A DNA stretch of 64,000 nt from positions 30,566,001 through 30,630,000 of the forward strand of contig CM075943.1 of the NCBI GenBank assembly GCA_038030265.1. The letters run 5' to 3'. This DNA comes from Corythucha ciliata (lineage: Eukaryota > Arthropoda > Insecta > Hemiptera > Tingidae). The notes beneath the pieces were generated by a model, which did no database searches, was not told the origin of the DNA, and was given only the letters and a program-made list of their open reading frames with translations. Both the position numbers and the translations under genes were made by a program. Below are positions 23,709-33,905 of this stretch, in pieces. How positions within the stretch are numbered: position 1 is the stretch's first letter; the number at the start of each line of letters is the position of its first letter.

Positions 23709-24517
23709 CTGAGGAATAGGGCTCCAGAGTGGTTTTGTTTCTTCATCAGGACACGTCTCAATATCCACAGTTTCTTCGCTGTCAGAACCGCGAGAGGAAA
23801 GGCTCTTGGAAGAGCTGGTGGTCGTCGACGTAGTTGAAATAGCGGCGGGATACACGGGCGTGAAAGCCGAAGTGTAAGGTTTTGACGGGTCCGATGCCTG
23901 GGGCGGGGGAAGTAGAAGAGGTGCTGGTGGCAGCCACATTGGGTACAATGGTGCCTTCCAGACGTAGTCCATAACGAGCGGCGGAACGCGAGGAGCTGCC
24001 GCCGCTACCGCGGGTTGTTGCGGCGATTCGACTCTTTTTCTGGAAGATTTACTTCCCCCACTCGATGAGAGCATACGCTTCCGCGTTCCACCGTTAAACA
24101 TGGCCTTTACATCCTCCCAAGCGTGTACAACCTGTGACAAGGTGAAAACATTTTTGTCGTGCGTGCTCATTAGAGGAACGTCCGACAATTTTACCTCTTC
24201 AGGAGGAGTTCCAGTCAGTTTCATGTGACGGCGCCACGAGTTGAAATTCGCCGCATCCGGTTGAATGTATTTCGCTGTCGGGCTACTTCTATGCGAGTGA
24301 AATATAAATTTGTTCGGTGAGAAAAAAAGTCCACACACCGAACATTTAATGCATTTCGCACGTGACGAGTTGTAGCGTGACGGAAGGAAAGCACCCCGGC
24401 AACCCCAAGCACAGTCATGATGTACAGCGAAAGCAAAGTCCTCTGGAAGTCTGGGCGGGGAATTATCCCCCAAGAAAGATTTACACAGACGTTCGGCTTC
24501 TCTTCTCGTAATCATTC
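23709..24517 (-). CDS. fuss: SKI/SKOR-family corepressor, exon with SMAD4-binding region
   Basis: This exon continues the SKI homology domain and encodes residues 99-368 of the assembled model. It opens with MITRREAERLCKSFL. The SMAD4-binding, zinc-containing segment follows, with C134, C138, C154, C157, C160, H172 and H174 visible, then the highly conserved KYIQPDAANFNSWRRHMKL. After that come basic clusters (TRKRM, SSRKRV; likely nuclear localisation), a proline-rich stretch (about 285-305) and a Ser/Thr run leading to an acidic DSEETVDIE. The acceptor (ttctttcag, 24520-24518) completes a Gly codon split with the previous exon. The donor CAG/GTTAGT at 23709/23708 is in phase 0. Vertebrate SKOR1/2 and insect fuss are nuclear corepressors acting on SMAD or homeodomain factors in neurons. 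The C-terminal coiled-coil part is not found. Confidence 0.93.
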
Positions 24518-24601
24518 CTGAAAGAAATCAACCGAAATAAAAATCATCCTGCTTTTCCGTCCCAGTCCCTCGCACACATCAGTCCTCACCCCGTAACTCA
24601 C
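24518..24601 (-). other. fuss: 84-bp intron of the SKI-family gene
   Basis: Donor GTGAGT at 24601-24596 and acceptor ...TTTCAG ending at 24518; it splits the Gly codon of the conserved SRRCG-MIT join (phase 1). Confidence 0.9.
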
Positions 24602-24827
24602 CGCATCGCCTCGAAGAGACAGGCATAGCTCCAGCTCTTCGAAGCATTTCTAATTGCACAGGCGTACACTGTACGCATGTAATACCCAGAGCGACTCGAC
24701 GATTATGTATTTCATTATAAGAGAATGACTTCAAAAGGGTATTGGAGATTTGGGCGAGACATAGCCTCTCCTGATTTTCCATAATTAGTGAAACGATGGG
24801 AACACCATACAGAATGACCGAGCCTAC
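24602..24827 (-). CDS. fuss: SKI/SKOR-family corepressor, DACH/SKI domain exon
   Basis: The 226-bp exon encodes residues 24-98 plus the first base of Gly99. Its product is the DACH/SKI (SKI-SNO-DAC) fold: VGSVILYGVPIVSLIMENQE, then RLCLAQISNTLL, SYNEIHNRRVALGITCVQCT and PVQLEMLRRAGAMPVSSRRC. This block is almost unchanged between insects and vertebrate SKOR proteins, which identifies the gene as the SKOR/Fussel branch rather than SKI/SNO. The acceptor is ttgggtttccag (24839-24828). The next exon upstream joins in phase 0. Confidence 0.95.
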
Positions 24828-25032
24828 CTGGAAACCCAAAAGAGAAACCGACCGAAATGACATCAGTTTATTAACAATAAAAATCGTATAGCAGGCTGTA
24901 TAACTAAATCAAGGCTGGGTCCTCAAAGTGTACATCAGAACATGTAAACTACATTTGAAGGGGGGACTTTTGCCGCTATATTTTACATTTATTCCTATGT
25001 ACTATATTTGCATCGGGCATAACTGTACTCAC

Positions 25033-25101
25033 TTGGTTCTGCTTTGACTGTTGAATTTGCGCATGCTGTTGAGTCTGGAGATTGACCGAAACTAAAGACA
25101 T
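25033..25101 (-). CDS. fuss: SKI/SKOR-family corepressor, first coding exon
   Basis: ATG at 25101-25099 begins a 23-codon glutamine-rich N-terminus (MSLVSVNLQTQQ...SKQNQ). It ends at CAA/GTGAGT (25033/25032), in phase 0 with the DACH/SKI exon 205 bp away. An acceptor (ttatctttcag, 25113-25103) stands one base before the ATG, so at least one upstream non-coding exon is expected. A foldback transposon begins 110 bp further upstream. Confidence 0.85.
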
Positions 25102-25211
25102 TCTGAAAGATAAGCAATGAAACGAGAACCCATTGAAAAGTTACAAGAAGAACGTAAAAAGAACGCTGTCAGGAAACAAATCAAGACACAGGGCGTAATA
25201 GTAGTTTTCTT

Positions 25212-26076
25212 AAGGGGAATCCTTACGACGGCCGTATCGTCTATTTTACTCCTCAACGCTGTAGAAATCAAAATACTTTAAATTTTTCAATGAGAAATCA
25301 CTTGGTGGGCAATCAAAATTTGAGCTATCGAGCCCTTTTTCGATTTTTTTAATTTTGATTAATTAATTAGCGTATCAACTTGATGAAAAATTACAAATTC
25401 CATTTTTCGAGCTTACAGCACCCAGTACGTTGTTATTCTGTTTTCAAATCCGTCAGCATATCCAAAATTCGATCAGTAGATCCATCGTAATCAGTAATTT
25501 AGACGATTAGCATAATGTTTTATGAACGTCTAGTAGCCCTGCCTGCCCCCGCTAGCAACCATCCAAAGCCTCTATCGCATGATTCCCGCTTCTTCCTATC
25601 CTAACCCCTCAGCCACCATTGACCAAAGCCGAAGTATTTTCTTTCGGTCGAGGGGTGTAATGGCTACTGAAAGTGACGCCGTAAAAGTATTAAACTAACC
25701 ACAATATAACGTTCAATATTTTTAAAAAATGCTGTCTGTGAAAGGTCAACTATGTTTCTTGACCCATTACAGGTGGATGGGTGCCCACTTTCATCGTCCT
25801 AATTACTGATTACGATGGATCTACTGATCGAATTTTGGATATGCTGACGGATTTGAAAAAAGAAAAACAACCTACTGGGTGCCATAAGCTCGAAAGATGG
25901 AATTTGTAATTTTTCATAAAGTTGATACGCTAATTAATCATTCAAAATTTTAAAAATCGAAAAAGGGCTCGATATCTCAAATTGTGGTTGCCCACCAAGT
26001 GAAATTTTTTAAATATTTTGATTTCCACAGCGTTGAGGAGTAAAATAGACGATACGGCCGTCGTAAGGATTCCCCT
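25212..26076. mobile_element. 865-bp foldback element upstream of the SKI-family gene
   Basis: The left end aaggggaatccttacgacgg is mirrored at the right end (26076). The arms of about 290 bp (25212-25505; 25797-26076) share many marks, such as cacttggtgggcaa and ctactgatcgaattttgga. The 290-bp centre is not repeated. No protein is encoded. Confidence 0.85.
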
Positions 26077-26919
26077 TGACTAGACGATGAAGTGAGGTTT
26101 TTCCTGCGAGTCTTCGGTTTGGCTGGCGAGGCGGAGGCCGAACCTGCTAAAAAAGACGAGCAGGAAAACTCTCGTCGAGTTAAGTACAATATTTTTCTCA
26201 CGACTCTTCATTTAAAGAGTCAATAATTGCATAGCGTTAATGATACGCCTAATGTGCCTTAATGTGAGCCTAGGTTATTTTATTGAAGTTTGGAGAAAAT
26301 AACAAAATCAAAAGAAGGATACCCTTTGCATCCACCAGATGTTAAAGAGGAAAAGTGTGAAAATATGATTCTTATCTTCACTGAGTGAAAATAAAAATAA
26401 TGTTTTTACTGTTTGAAATAACCTCAATTTCCGCGTTGGAAAATGGCGCGAAAAAGTACGGCTTCTGCACTAAGTAGTGAGAAAAATCAATTACCTAACT
26501 CTGAAAATTGGTTCACTCTTCTGGTAACGAGAAAATCTTTACCTCTCGCCCCAATCTCTTCAGAATATTATTCATAGAAAGCCCAAGTTAATAAATACGA
26601 CAATTGTGTGTCTGTAATGTCTTTCGTGGAGGGTAACAAGCCGCCTTACAAATCCGATTACTTCAGGGGAAGAGGAGGTTCTGTTTCCGGAATTAAATCT
26701 CACACGAAGAGAGAAAAAAGGAAAGGGGCAGAGCAGAGATTGTGAAGCAGGGAGGTGAGGGGAGATGTGATTTTTAATTTGCAAAGTCAGGATGCGTAAA
26801 TCTCTGGGGAATACTGAATCGAGGGAATGAGAACTGTGGTAAGTAATAGAGAGCATCCTCGACACACATATGGCCTTGAAAAATTACCTATACTGTGTAA
26901 TTACTTTTTAGCCATTGAG
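26077..26919. other. gene-free stretch
   Basis: Possible upstream or 5' untranslated territory of the SKI-family gene; no exon or promoter can be pointed to. Confidence 0.35.
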
Positions 26920-27056
26920 GGCCGTATTCAGAAACCCACCTTTACGAAGCCTTTACTAAAGGAGTTGAAAAATGTGATGGTTTATTAAAATGTGTCATCT
27001 GTTTTGAAGCGCTTAAAGGAGACGTAAAGGTTAAGGTTGGTTTCTGAATACGGGCC
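26920..27056. mobile_element. MITE, GGCCGTATTCAGAAACC ends
   Basis: 137 bp with inverted ends ggccgtattcagaaacc and ggtttctgaatacgggcc, and TGAG on both sides (26916-26919, 27057-27060) as a 4-bp target duplication. Inner mirrored parts are cctttacg and cgtaaagg. Confidence 0.85.
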
Positions 27057-27996
27057 TGAGTTCCTAAAAATAAAATGAAAATAGTGCCATGCGGACCGAA
27101 TGCCCCAGTGCATATACAGACCGTTTTAAAAGTAACAATGGAGCAACAATGAAGTCATGGAGGGCTACATCTTAACCGACCTCACTCTAAACTTATTAGG
27201 ACAATATACTGTATTTTGAAATCCGTGATAAACCACTGCTCAACACAACTGTTCAACCAAAGTTTATTGCACTAAAATGAGACTTTATTCAGATCTGGGT
27301 CATTATCAATAGCATGCCAGCAAAGTAGAGCGTGTTCAAATATCTCGCTCTCTCTTTCTGAATTACGTTAAGTCCCCTATACATTCCTCCCCTTACTGCA
27401 TCCCCTATATCCAACTTCAGCCCTCTTCCCCATTATAACCTCGAGATCATCCCCAACAGTAACAAGTGGGAGCCTCAATTAAGTTAATACCGCAATTATA
27501 AAACCTCCCCTTATTTTCTCCCCTCTTATTCCACATCCCTCTTATAAACAGTGTAATTGTTGCGAATCAGAACAATAAAATAAAGCTCGTCCTTTCTTTA
27601 CCCATTCATTACCATCATCTACTTTTCCGGGTTAATAATTCAGAACTGCTCCTATCTTTTGATTCAGAAAAAAGCGATCAGCCTGGAAGACAAGTTACAG
27701 GATGATTTTATTTAATCTCAATCTCCATTCAACTGCTTTACGGAGGACGTCACTGTAATTGGCACACGTTTACCTCTATTATAACCTTTTCGTGGCTTGA
27801 AAATACCAGTTTGGCAACCGAAGGATCACGAGTAAAAAGTGTAATTTAAATCAAAGGCTTTAGCCCGAATAAGGGTGTAAAAGAGTGCCCATGATTGGAC
27901 AATCGACCGTTCTGGTACCGGCAGATTTATTTAAAATGAATCAATTCGACCACTGACTATCCTGTCTCAGTGTATCCGTTTCGGTATCAATTTGTA
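27057..27996. other. gene-free stretch
   Basis: C/T-rich plus-strand segments at 27370-27560; nothing recognised. Confidence 0.4.
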
Positions 27997-28133
27997 AAGG
28001 CCCGTTCACAAGCTCTATGCTTGCGTTGTGTAGAGTCCATGCAACCAAACAAATGTATTCCCTCGAAAAATGAAGCATTTTGATAGGTTGCATAGACTCC
28101 ACAGAACGTAAACATAGAGCTTGTGAACGGGCG
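27997..28133. mobile_element. MITE of the GGCCCGTTCACAAGCTC family
   Basis: Inverted ends aaaggcccgttcacaagctc and gagcttgtgaacgggc. This is the best-preserved of the four copies in the window, about 137 bp, with mirrored gagtccatgcaacc and ggttgcatagactcc inside. Confidence 0.85.
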
Positions 28134-29404
28134 GGGGGAGGTGTTAAGAAATAAAAAAACGGCTGTACAAGTTCATTAGTGGAGATGTTTCTTTTGACAT
28201 CTGGATGAAAATAGTTGGGAGGACATTTCTTACTAGGAATTTTCGACCTTTCCTTCTTTGAAGAAGACCCTCCCCAATGAGGACTGGCTCCATCTGAGAG
28301 GGGATATAGCTTGCAAATGTCATCACTTCATCAGTAAAACGCATTTATAAACTTCATAGACGACACGGGTATCGGGGTACAATGTACAGTGTAAATAAGA
28401 ACAAACGCATTAACCCTTTCACGAATAATGACGTAAATTTTCGTTTTTCTTTTCGTTTCAGAAGGACGTACCTAGATATACGTTTCGTTGGTACTAGTAC
28501 GGCTTCGGCCTCTCTTACTATTCTTTTTTTTATGTTTTATATTTTTTATTTTTCTTATTTTTTCCAGTTCGGCAACATGACTTTTGGCGCGAATATTTTT
28601 TTTTATGTTTCAAGTAATTACCCTATACCACACCCAAACGCTACTACATTACATAATAAAATCATAATATGAAAATAATAGTGAGATTTTGAATGAAGTA
28701 AAAACACGAACTTCTTCGTTAAAGTACGACGGTTGCTAGGGTATGGATCAGCTGATTGGTGGAATTTCAAAAAGACGTGAACGTTTTTCATTTTTACGTC
28801 TTTCAAAATCTCCCTAATAGCTTAATCTATTGTGAAATAGACGTCATTTTTTAGCTCAAAACGTCTTGAAAGGGCGTTTTTCGGAAATAAACGTCATGAA
28901 ACACACATTTTAATGTCATAAAAGTCATAGAATAAAGGTCATAAAATGAGGCTTGGTGGCGACGGCGCTTGCGAGAAAAGGAATTCAGTTCGAAATCAAT
29001 TATGAGCGGAGCGGAAAATAGGTATTCAAAGTTGCAATTTGAAACCCAAAACTATTCTGCTGACTTCACTTTGTTTATCTATAGCCTGGCTAAACGCTAT
29101 ATGTTTATCTAGCCTGCTGTTTATCTAGGGGCTGTTTATCTAGCCCCTTCGCTAAACGCAGGCTTTTTCTAATACTGTCCCACGCAGGGCCGTTTTTAGG
29201 GGTGGGCGACCGCCTAAGGCCCCGACGTGTGCAATAAATTTCATCGGCTTGCAGGGGCCCCGGCTAGGAAAATAATCTCAGAAAAAAGAAAAGTTTGTTG
29301 TTTTTTTTTCAGGCGGCCCTCTTCATTCCTCGAAAGAATGAAAAAGAAAATTTCCTTACAATTTTTTCTTGGACAGAGGAAATGGAATATCTGAGCATAA
29401 AACG
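28134..29404. other. gene-free stretch
   Basis: Has a gccgtttttaggggtgggcgac fragment (29190-29245) of a dispersed repeat also seen near 14361 and 4438; no gene. Confidence 0.4.
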
Positions 29405-29515
29405 TTTGTTGAACGCACACCGCCTGGGACGCCCACACGAAGCCGAGAGTGAGCCGTGTCTCAGCTCGTCGCAGCCTTAGTGAAATGGGCAATAGCTGAA
29501 TTCGAACCCAGCCCG
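29405..29515 (-). repeat. fragment of the two-headed tRNA SINE
   Basis: On the minus strand ctgggttcgaattcagc (B box) is followed by the SINE body (cggcttcgtgtgggcg, gcgttcaacaaac). Both the A-box end and the second head with poly(A) are missing. Confidence 0.7.
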
Positions 29516-30184
29516 GTGAATTTTTCCGGCCCGTTTTCCGATTACCGAGCAGGGGACCGCCCACCTGACACGGCTTTGAAGACCGCGTGAAAAAACCCTC
29601 GATCCGATTGAAACTCGCAATGCGCCGCACTGGGGCCCAGAAAATCTACCGAATCGATGGTAAAGCATAACACTAATTTTTGTCAAAATATCAACTGGGA
29701 GCCATTCAGTGGCGGAAACCCGCTGCATCTTAAAAAGAGAATCTTAAAACCCGTCCGGCTCAAATAGGAAACTCAATAATAGTCAAAATCGCCCAACATT
29801 TGACGAAACCGCGTATCCATCCTTTTCTCTGCACAGGAAATCTGAAAATCGCGACGAATTTTCGGTCAGACGAGACGCGTTTCAGGGGCCTTCAACCCCT
29901 CATCAGCTTAGGGGTTATTAATGGCTTTCCCCCTTTTGGATGGGGAACCGTATGATCGAGGCCTTTAAAGTTCAGGGAAGAGCCTCGTTGAAGACTGACC
30001 TTGCTGGTTAAGAAAATTGGCCGAAACAACTACATCACAAAATTAACACTCATTTTTGTGCAGCTGGGCGTAAAGACTTGAAATTCGACCACTGGGAGAG
30101 CCTTGAGCGGGCGATATAAAGTTCATTCCGCCGGTCATTATGTTTTTTTTACGCTTAGAGGCGCTACGTCATCACGTGTTCACT

Positions 30185-30329
30185 TCAGTTTATTAAGCAA
30201 AATATAGTCTATGCGTCTGTGGAGTCCGTGCGACCTAGCAAAATGCTTCATTTTTCGAAGGAATCAATTTTATTGGTTGCATAAACTCCACAGATGCATA
30301 TAGCACAAAGCTTCTGAACTGGGCTTTAA
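30185..30329. mobile_element. degenerate MITE of the GGCCCGTTCACAAGCTC family
   Basis: The inner inverted pair tctgtggagtccgtgcgacc / ggttgcataaactccacaga is clear, as is the central cattttt-cgaaggaat block shared with 27997-28133. The outer ends are worn. Confidence 0.6.
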
Positions 30330-30351
30330 AGACTGATTTTTATTATTGTTG

Positions 30352-32634
30352 TGACGTCGGGTAATTAATTCCGCTAACAATTAATCATGTAAGTCGCCCA
30401 CCCCAGGGAAAAATTTCCAAGAGATCCCTACACACACAAAAAAAGGAGCCCTCCAGGTGGGGGAAAAGTCGGATAGGGAACCACCCACCACCCACCGGTC
30501 AACCCACTGAGCCACCCGAGCGGGTGGGAGTTTGCGGAAACCACCCACCGACTATATAACCCGAGCGCCGGCACTCCAAAAATCACTTCATGTCGAGAAG
30601 TCAAACGGGAAACACCCCAACAACCTGGACCAGATCTTCAGCCTGCAATTGGACCACTCGACTGGGAAACAATACGACCCTCCAGCGGCTTCAACGACTG
30701 GGAACTCCAGAACCCACGACGATCCGGATGTACAACAGCGACGACGCAGTCTTCCCGAAGCGAAGGATCGCTCACCGCCAGCGTCCAGCGGTCAATTGAA
30801 ACGACTCTTGACCGTTCGTGACGTCACACCCTACCAAGGCATCCACGGGCAAAGCCTATTGGGAACCTTTCCGACCCTTCAGTGATTCGATCCTGACCGG
30901 TTGGTATAAGGCTGACCCTGACCGAGGCCTCTTACCCCCGTTTTGTTTTTTTTCTGACCAGTGGGACGGATAACCTTACGGGAACCTTCCAAGCTCTACT
31001 CCGTTGAGAAGACTCCGGACGCTTGTTGAAGTAGACACCCTATTGTGGATCAAACCGCCCCTGGTTCAAGTCGTCCCAATCCGGACGCTTAGATCCAAGT
31101 AAATCGGACGGATAACCTTACGGGAACCTTCCAAGCTCTACTCCGTTGAGAAGACTCCGGACACTTGTTTAAGGGGAACCCTACTGGGGCTTAAACCGTC
31201 ATTATTTCAAGTCGTCAGTGACCTGACGCATATTATACAATCGGACCGGCAGGATAACCTTACGGGAACCTTCCAAGCTCTACTCCGTTGAGAAGACTCC
31301 GGACGCTTGTTGAAGTGGAAACCCTATTGTGGACCTGACCGCCGATAGGCATCCGTGCCAGACCGTAGAGAAGACTCCGGTTATTCTTTTTATTCATTCC
31401 CTTAACCTCGGTGGAGCTTGATAGATACTACGGGGCTTAGCGACACTTGTGTCTGCCCCAGAATTCATCGAGTAAGACCGATCCTGTCCGAACCTTTCCC
31501 TGACCTTGCCGAACTCGGCGAAGAAGACGCTGCGGACAACACCAAGGGACGCTAACGGACGGTTAGCCCAACAGGCTACCCATAGCCAGTGTATTATTTC
31601 TTTTTTCTGACCAGTGGTGCGGATAACCTCACGGGAACCTTCCAAGCTCTACTCCGTTGAGAAGACTCCGGACGCTTGTTGAAGTGGACACCCTATTGTG
31701 GATTAAACCGCCCCTGGCTCAAGTCGTCCTAAACCGGACGCATAGCTCCAAGTAAATTGGACGGATAACCTTACGGGAACCTTCCAAGTACGACATATCC
31801 GTCGAGAAGACTCCGGACACTTGTTGAAGGGAAACCCTATTGGGGATTAGACCGTCATTTTTTTTAAGTCGTCAGTAACCTGACGCATAGATCAAAACCG
31901 AACAGTCGGATAACCTTGCGGGAACCTTCCAAGTTCGACATATCCGTTGAGAAGACTCCGGACGCTTGTCGAAGGAAAACCCTATTGTGGATTAGACCGT
32001 CACTGTTAAAGTCGTCATACACTTGACGCATTTATAAAACCGGACCGGCAGGATAACCTTGCGGGAACCTTCCAAGTTCGACACATCCGTTGAGAAGACT
32101 CCGGACGTTTGTTGAAGGGAAACCCTACTGTGGACCTGACCACCGGTAGGCATTCGTGCCAGACCGTTGAGACGACTCCGGTCAACAGTTCTTCTCGTTC
32201 CCTCACCCCCGGTGGAACTCGATAGATACTACGGGGCTTAGCGACACTTGTGTCTGCCCCAGAATTCATCGAGCAAGACCGATCCTGTCCGAACCTTTCC
32301 CTGTCCTTGCCGAACCCGGCGAAGAAGACACTACGGACAGCACCAAAGGACGCTAACGGACCGTTAGCTCGACAAGAGGATCTGCAACAGCGCGAAGGGA
32401 CGCTACCAGACCGACAGTCGCGAATTCCACGCACCGGAACGACCAGAAACCATTAACGAAAAGAATTGTTATTATTTTTTCCGAAACAAAAGTTGTAAAT
32501 CAGTTGTATTATATTGAGAATATATTGGGGCCTGTTACCCAAAGCAAACAACAGGTGGCGACCGTTAATTTCTTGCATCTTCAACCCTCATCTTCGGGTC
32601 GTCCGAACGACCCCCATTAAGCCACACCGCGTCA
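30352..32634 (+). mobile_element. solo LTR, 2.28 kb, with internal tandem array
   Basis: It starts TGACGTCGGGTAA and ends GCGTCA, giving TGACG/CGTCA terminal inversions, and GTTG stands on both sides (30348-30351, 32635-32638) as a 4-bp target duplication. A TATA box lies at 30553. Two blocks of about 142-bp units follow, each with ggataacc...gggaaccttcc (starts near 30967, 31110, 31252; 31620, 31763, 31908, 32052). Each block ends in a related 250-bp segment (31331-31590; 32135-32370). The 3' part has ggggcctgttaccca. Start and end match the minus-strand LTR at 60480-62302. Only one LTR is present, so internal genes were lost by recombination. Confidence 0.85.
30553..30559 (+). promoter_or_regulatory. 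TATA box of the solo LTR
   Basis: TATATAA sits after a ccaccc-rich stretch, about 200 bp from the LTR start. The related LTR has the same element at 62077-62071, preceded by ggtgggtgg. Confidence 0.6.
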
Positions 32635-33665
32635 GTTGTTATAGTTATTATGAACTTCGGGTGTACAAAAAATAGCGTACATCACTCGGGCGGTATTCCT
32701 CATTACTATATCGGGCGACAACTGCCCTCGGCTTCACCTTGGGCACTTCCTGTCGCCCTCGACCGTAATGAGCCTCATATCGATATATTGGAGCGTAATA
32801 TACTATTTTGACCATTTTAGCCTGCGCCGGGGAGGTTTTTACCCAGCTGCACTGGAGCAGCAGGGACAAGTGGCCGATGTCCTAGGGTCTCGTGGAACGC
32901 GTCCAGCTCAAACTTTGTCAAAGTTGCCCAAAATCATTTCTAAAAACGTCCTCTAAAATCAAAGGTATTTGCAAAAATTACCAAAACTGTATGAAACTGC
33001 TAATTTGTTCGTACGCGCCGCCCCACACGCCGTATACATTAAAGAGTTCCTCACTACGATTCCGGCATTTTTGATGGCTTTAAAATCCTGATTTTCGACC
33101 CCCTCTGGAGTCAAGAATAGCGGCCAAACCTAAAGACATCGCGAAGCGCTCATTCTGCCCCATTCATGGGGGTGGACGCCCCCTCCCCCTTGTGCATTTT
33201 GGACGGGCTAACTGTATTCTGTAATCCGTACCGCTGTCTGAGGGAGCAATAAACTGTGTTCGGAGCAAATCGCCCCCCCCCCCCATGGTGGTTTTTGCGA
33301 AAATGATCAAAATTCTAAAACGAAAGAATCTAATTATCTTTGCGTTACACAAGACACACGTTACATAAGTTTTAGCTCTTTATAAACAAGTGATTCCGGT
33401 GGTTTAGCTCTTTCAAAATTCAAATTTTGCGGATATGATTCGTTAGAACTCAATGCAGGGGCGGTTCGTCCACTAGGGCATTTGGGCACGCGCCCTACCA
33501 AATGTAGGACCCAAAAAACAAAAAACAACGAAAAAAGGGCAAAATGACTTCAGAAAAATTAGAAATTCCAGAAAAAGTAAATGTAAAGTTAGCTTCTTTT
33601 TTTGCAATTTTCAGAAATTACCTTCTCGTCTTGCTTCCAACAGGCGGATATTTAACCTGCCCTCA
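32635..33665. other. gene-free stretch
   Basis: C run at 33269-33283; no gene recognised. Confidence 0.4.
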
Positions 33666-33905
33666 ACCTCTTTCACCATGCCTGGTGGAAGAGAAGCCAC
33701 TGTATTTTTCAAGGGACAATTGAATATTTCCAGTGTGGTCCTGTGTCCCGTCCTGTGCCTCGAACGCGCAGAAAATTTGGTGCGCCAAAGGCTCTTTTCC
33801 CTCCCTTCCCTTCGACGCTTTATCCACTAATCCGGGCACTAACCCGGGGCCCCAATGCATTTCTATGAGGAATTGGGAATGACCGTCCGACAACTTTTAC
33901 TCTTT
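33666..33905 (-). repeat. putative tRNA-related SINE, copy 2
   Basis: Read on the minus strand: ggccccgggttagtgcccgg, then tagtggataaagcgtc (A-box-like), then gcgcgttcgaggcac (B-box-like). It is the reverse complement of 9195-9370 in part. No poly(A) or target duplication seen. Confidence 0.45.

Noticed and set aside
30967..32140. CRISPR-like array
   Set aside because: Units of about 142 bp repeat as a whole, with no short repeat/unique spacer pattern, and they lie in an LTR of an animal genome.
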